A stretch of DNA of 64,000 nucleotides from Anisakis pegreffii (Eukaryota; Nematoda; Chromadorea; Rhabditida; Anisakidae): the NCBI GenBank assembly GCA_035041965.1, contig JAPYMA010000530.1, positions 124,001 to 188,000 on the forward strand, in the 5' to 3' direction. A program made the translations under genes and the position numbers. The notes under the pieces were generated by a model. The model did not search any database and was not told the DNA's origin. It saw only the letters and a program-made list of their open reading frames with translations. How positions within the stretch are numbered: the stretch's first letter is position 1; each line of letters starts with the position of its first letter. This document shows, one piece after another, positions 59,998 through 64,000 of the stretch.

Positions 59998-62900
59998 ATG
60001 CTTGAAGAGAGGGTGTCAATGCTAAGAGAAATGAACTGGAGGGAGTGTTTCTTTGGTAAGAGAATGCGAAAATGGGCATTCTGGTTTATCGTTGCTTTTC
60101 TTTCTGCGTTGACCATGAAGGATGTCATTGAGTTGGTGAGTTCCAATTCCACTCAATCGAATAGCACAACAAAACTCTGATCTAGTCTAATCTTTATCAA
60201 AATGTTCATTGAAACTTCGAAATGTTATGGTATCATGTTTTCGAAAGCATCATACCAAATTTCAAGTTGAAAAGCTTTGAATTCTGCAGGAAGTATGCAA
60301 ATTCAGAGCATCTAAATGTTCAGTCCAAAATGAAAATGCACAGACTTCACTACAATCAGAAGTTAACTGCAAAGAAGTTGAAAAACAATGACGAAATTTG
60401 AGATTTGGAAATTGTTTACGATTCAGATACTCGAATATGCAGCAAATCCAAAACAATCCGACATGAATATGATGTTCAATGAGTCAATGACAATGCCAAA
60501 TATCACATTTTGCATGTCTAAGACTCAGGCGTGGAGTCATTTTCACATCAACACCTCAGAATCCACAGATCAATGGGATCAAATCGTACAAGTGAAGAAC
60601 TTTTTATCAATAGACTCTCTTCTGTTTTTTTTGAGCACTAGTAATCAATCGCATGCTCGTACAATCCAAAAATGATCACAATATGCTTGCAAGACTTATC
60701 GGACTAATATGAGCTAAAAAGCTCTCTGATACCGCACTGCAATACTACGTAATAGACCAATATAAGTGGGCGATATAATCTCGGATTTGTGATACTTTCT
60801 TAATTTACTTCAAATATATCTGACGTATGTTCGTGATCTGAATTTCCTTCGACACACACTCGTGATGTGCTCTTTGTGATCTAACGGTTAATTGCCTATT
60901 GCTAAAGATGAATAAAGTGAATAAATGGGTGAACTAAAAATACGTTAATACTATAGTTTCACTTACAATTCATGAACTAAAAAAACGTTCACAACTCCAT
61001 CACCAACGGCTAACATACCAAGGACACCTTCTTCACTGGAGTATTAAATTCCAATTTCAGGACAATCTATTGAATATGACTGATCATGATAGTTTCTTGA
61101 AAGATCCTTGGGATTTTCGACTTGTCATGGAGGCATACGAGGTGATCGCAACACTGAATAGTATGGAACGGGAAACCACGGCAAATGGTTGTGCAAGATC
61201 CATAAATGTCTTTCGCACACAAGCGAGATTAGCTGATAAACGTATAATGATCAAAGTATCTTCTAGAAACTCGATTTGCTTCTATTTCAACAATACAACT
61301 TATCATTTCAACAATACCACTTATCACAGAATCACTGAACCTCTCAAAGTGATTTAAGTGAATGCTCATACGAATCTTCGTTTGATTCATTCATTCAATT
61401 ACTTCTGCTATCAATGATAGATGTGGCTAGATGCGATATCGGACCGTGGCGTTACATTCGGCGAATTCACCGAGAAAGTGGGACAAGAGACGATACGACG
61501 CTCTATGCAACGCTTTCAACGAACCACATTCAACGAGGATCTGGTGATTCGAACAAGATTTCGAACCTCGTGGATATCCATGATGCAATTCTGCTTTCAA
61601 CCGTGGTTCGACGAACGACAACTTTCAAAGCATCGAAGATCAAGTCAGTTCAAAACATCCGAAAAATGCATTTCTGAGTTGAAATGAATCTGATACATCA
61701 TTATCATCTACTATTAATTCGCCGCATCCAACGAATTCGGAGGAAATCAAAATGGCAACTTGAAGAACAAAGACTCATATAATGAAAATGAATCGACATT
61801 ACATTTTATCGCAATATTCATTATCATTTTCTTATTAAGGGTAATTTCTTCACAATGATGCTGGCACACGATGTCGAAAATCTGAACGGTGTGGATGTCG
61901 AGTGCATGTCAGTGGACTTTCATGGACGACCCAGCTCGCTGGCCAGATTCATGCAAGCAAAAGGTCGAGCCAGGGACGGATACAATGACGATGTTAGTGA
62001 TGACGATGATTGTTTACTTATTCACCTTCTTTGAGCATTTCATTGCTCGCAAGCCAGAAAGAAAAACTTTCAGCTATGTGTTTAATTATTCAGTTATGTG
62101 CTGGACTGCGACATGAGGTAACTGTAGAAGTGAAAGCAAAATATGAAATGCTTGAGAATGACGACAACGGAACGGCATGCCGAGATGTCGAAGAGGGAAG
62201 TGATACCGAGTTCGATTGCAGATCTCGATGTCGAATGAAATTCATTCAGGTCTGCTTAAATTCCACTTCTGTTTCATTCTTCCATATCAGTCTGATGGCA
62301 GCTCATTGATGCATTTGTCCAATTTTATCATTCCATTTAACTTGAATATTCCACCATCATGTAGATACATTTTCATTTGTTTCGCTTACTTTCAGTTGTC
62401 ATCAAAAAAAGTTTCGCTGCTTCTCACTTTCGAAAGCAATAACAATCAATCATTCTAACGAGAAAATACAACAAAATGTCTCGAAATATGATCAGAGCAA
62501 AAAAGTGCAACAATAATGTTTTCAAATTTCGAGAATATTTTCGATGATTGGCTTCGTAAAATTTCAGCAGCTCTGCAAATGCACCGGCTTAACGTTGAGT
62601 TATTTGGCAAAAGAGGATGAGAAAGAGCTTCAGAAGTACCCGCTGTGTGACTACGAAAAATGCGATATTGAGTTAGTTACTATTCGTGTAAATAACTGCT
62701 GTAAATCGAATGCTGCATTTGCGTGATGAGGAACAATCCAAAGAGGTGATATTTTTGTAAGTTTTTGGAGGAAAAGGGATGGATTTATTCGTGTGACTGA
62801 AGAATTTGTTCAGGAAAAGCAGAAATCTACGGGATAATTTTGCTGTTTGACAAAAACGATGTTTTGACGGACAAACAATTTTCGGCAGAGTCTGTAAGCA

Positions 62901-64000
62901 GATGTACCCAAGCGACGATTCCTAATTATGACGAGTCTCAACATGCACCAATCAGTTCCTATTCAATTTTCCTTTCCAGCCAATAGTAATTTCCATTACT
63001 AATGTCCAATCATTCCATACGAATCCAACAATCCTGTTCACACATCTAACAATACACACATTCGCAAGAGCAATCTCGAAATGTCTTTCAGTGTCGAAAA
63101 CATTCACATAACAGACGAGCAATGCTCAAAGAAATGCTTCCGGGATTGCACACAAATTCGTTACGAGGTATTTCATGAAGCACAAGGAAAAATGCTACAA
63201 GAAAGTAAGCCATTGAATACAACTGAACATTTGTGATTCTTCACAAAAGTCTCGCCATAAACAAATCAAAACCACAAAGGTTTGAAGTGTAGAAGAAGAT
63301 ATCACTCAATCGTTTGAAAGGATGCTATTTTTGAATATCGTCATAACTTTTTCGTTGAGAATATAACCTTAGACGATCATTAAAGCTCTTTCCGAATGAC
63401 GTTTATAATTACAGACTCCATCAACAATATATATATAATCAGCAGTATTACAGATCTGACGTTAGTGAATTTGAACTGGAGATCTTTTGAATATTTAACG
63501 TTGAAACAGGACTGGGTATGGTCTGTGACTACTTTTATCGCTGCACTCGGTGGTTCAATTGGAATGTGGCTTGGCCTTTCGATTTTAAGCTTAATTCAGG
63601 TGAAATTCACAATTCACTGATTTGGCTGAGCATGACATGACGACGCTTATAAAACACAGAAATGATAGTCAATAGGCGTTCATTTCTATCATTAAGCTGT
63701 CATTAACTTGTTGAAGATAAGCCATTGATTCCCTCAGAGAATGGCCGATTGAAATTAAAATTGAGCTCTAGTTCTTTTACTGGTCGTTTCGGATCACTCT
63801 TACTTTCAAAAACGATAACAACTCCATCGCATTAAGGATGCCATCATGAGATCCCCTCTCTTAAACAGCAATAATCGCCATCCATGTCAACTTAAATCAA
63901 ATTCAGTTCACTGGTTGCGTACAACACTTATACTCACATTAACAATATTTTATGCTTTAAAACTATGTGTGTGATTATCTCTTCAGGGCAGTACATACCT
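59998..64000 (+). CDS. DEG/ENaC (degenerin/acid-sensing) sodium channel subunit, 3' end outside window
   Basis: These channels are trimers of two-pass subunits with a large Cys-rich extracellular domain. Exons: 59998-60135, 60427-60591, 61061-61255, 61421-61643, 61840-61992, 62094-62249, 62568-62722, 63092-63204, 63454-63599, and 63987 to the edge. TM1 is FWFIVAFLSALTM. Then come PNITFCMSKTQAWSHF, WDFRLVMEAYEVIATL, ERETTANGCARSINVF, WLDAISDRGVTFGEF, GNFFTMMLAHDVENL, LCAGLRHEVTVEVKAKYEML and the Cys-rich FDCRSRCRM, LCKCTGLTLSYLA and CSKKCFRDCTQIRYE. TM2 is GGSIGMWLGLSILSLIQ with the G-L-S filter. Phases match except exon 4: 223 bases instead of a multiple of three. Its 5' part reads CFQPWFDE and its 3' part reads NFQSIEDQ one base out of frame, so one base is extra near 61611-61618. 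The His-Gly motif expected in the cytoplasmic N terminus is absent, so an upstream exon may be missing. Exon 9 could instead start at 63415. Confidence 0.9.

Overview
The window reads as nuclear DNA of a nematode: an AT-rich background, GT-AG introns of a few hundred bases, a nematode-type rhodopsin GPCR, a nematode-type DEG/ENaC channel and no operon-like bacterial structure. A parasitic clade III worm (ascarid or spirurid type) is my guess from intron size and relaxed splice sites; the species is not shown by the sequence. All gene models were made by hand from splice sites, phase and protein resemblance, without searches.

Layout. 1-3700: no gene seen. 3761-5740 (minus): a GC-rich three-exon gene of unusual composition with zinc-finger-like Cys/His clusters and three perfect hairpins near its 3' end. 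7509-11591 (plus): phase-consistent exons of an unrecognised gene. 11.6-18 kb: AT-rich, only microsatellites. 18.3-22.2 kb (minus) and 19.6-26.2 kb (plus): two sets of coding-like exons on opposite strands that interleave; the minus set carries a stop and a phase break. 27.88-28.09 kb: an element with 14-bp terminal inverted repeats. 30.8-32.5 kb (plus): last four exons of an unrecognised gene. 33.7-38.6 kb (minus): a complete six-exon GPCR. 41.6-43.05 kb: two adjacent tandem arrays, a 38-bp unit and a 23/39-bp higher-order unit. 46.1-46.4 kb: a TATA box followed by a near-perfect 29-bp-arm hairpin. 46.7-48.0 kb: dispersed GC-rich repeats. 49.0-49.6 kb (plus): a TATA-led ORF with an in-frame TGA. 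50.1-58.5 kb (minus): a complete 18-exon Vps54. 60.0-64.0 kb (plus): a DEG/ENaC channel running off the right edge.

How the genes relate. They look like independent genes. Vps54 is a housekeeping subunit of the GARP tether that returns endosomal vesicles to the trans-Golgi. The GPCR and the DEG/ENaC channel are surface signalling proteins, likely neuronal or sensory. Vps54 and the channel are divergent, with about 1.5 kb between their start codons.

The best leads are the near-perfect hairpin behind a TATA box (46.1-46.4 kb), the higher-order satellite (42.0-43.05 kb), the GC-rich gene with three perfect hairpins (3.7-5.7 kb), the single-base frameshift in the channel gene, and the in-frame TGA codons at 18.78 kb and 49.46 kb.
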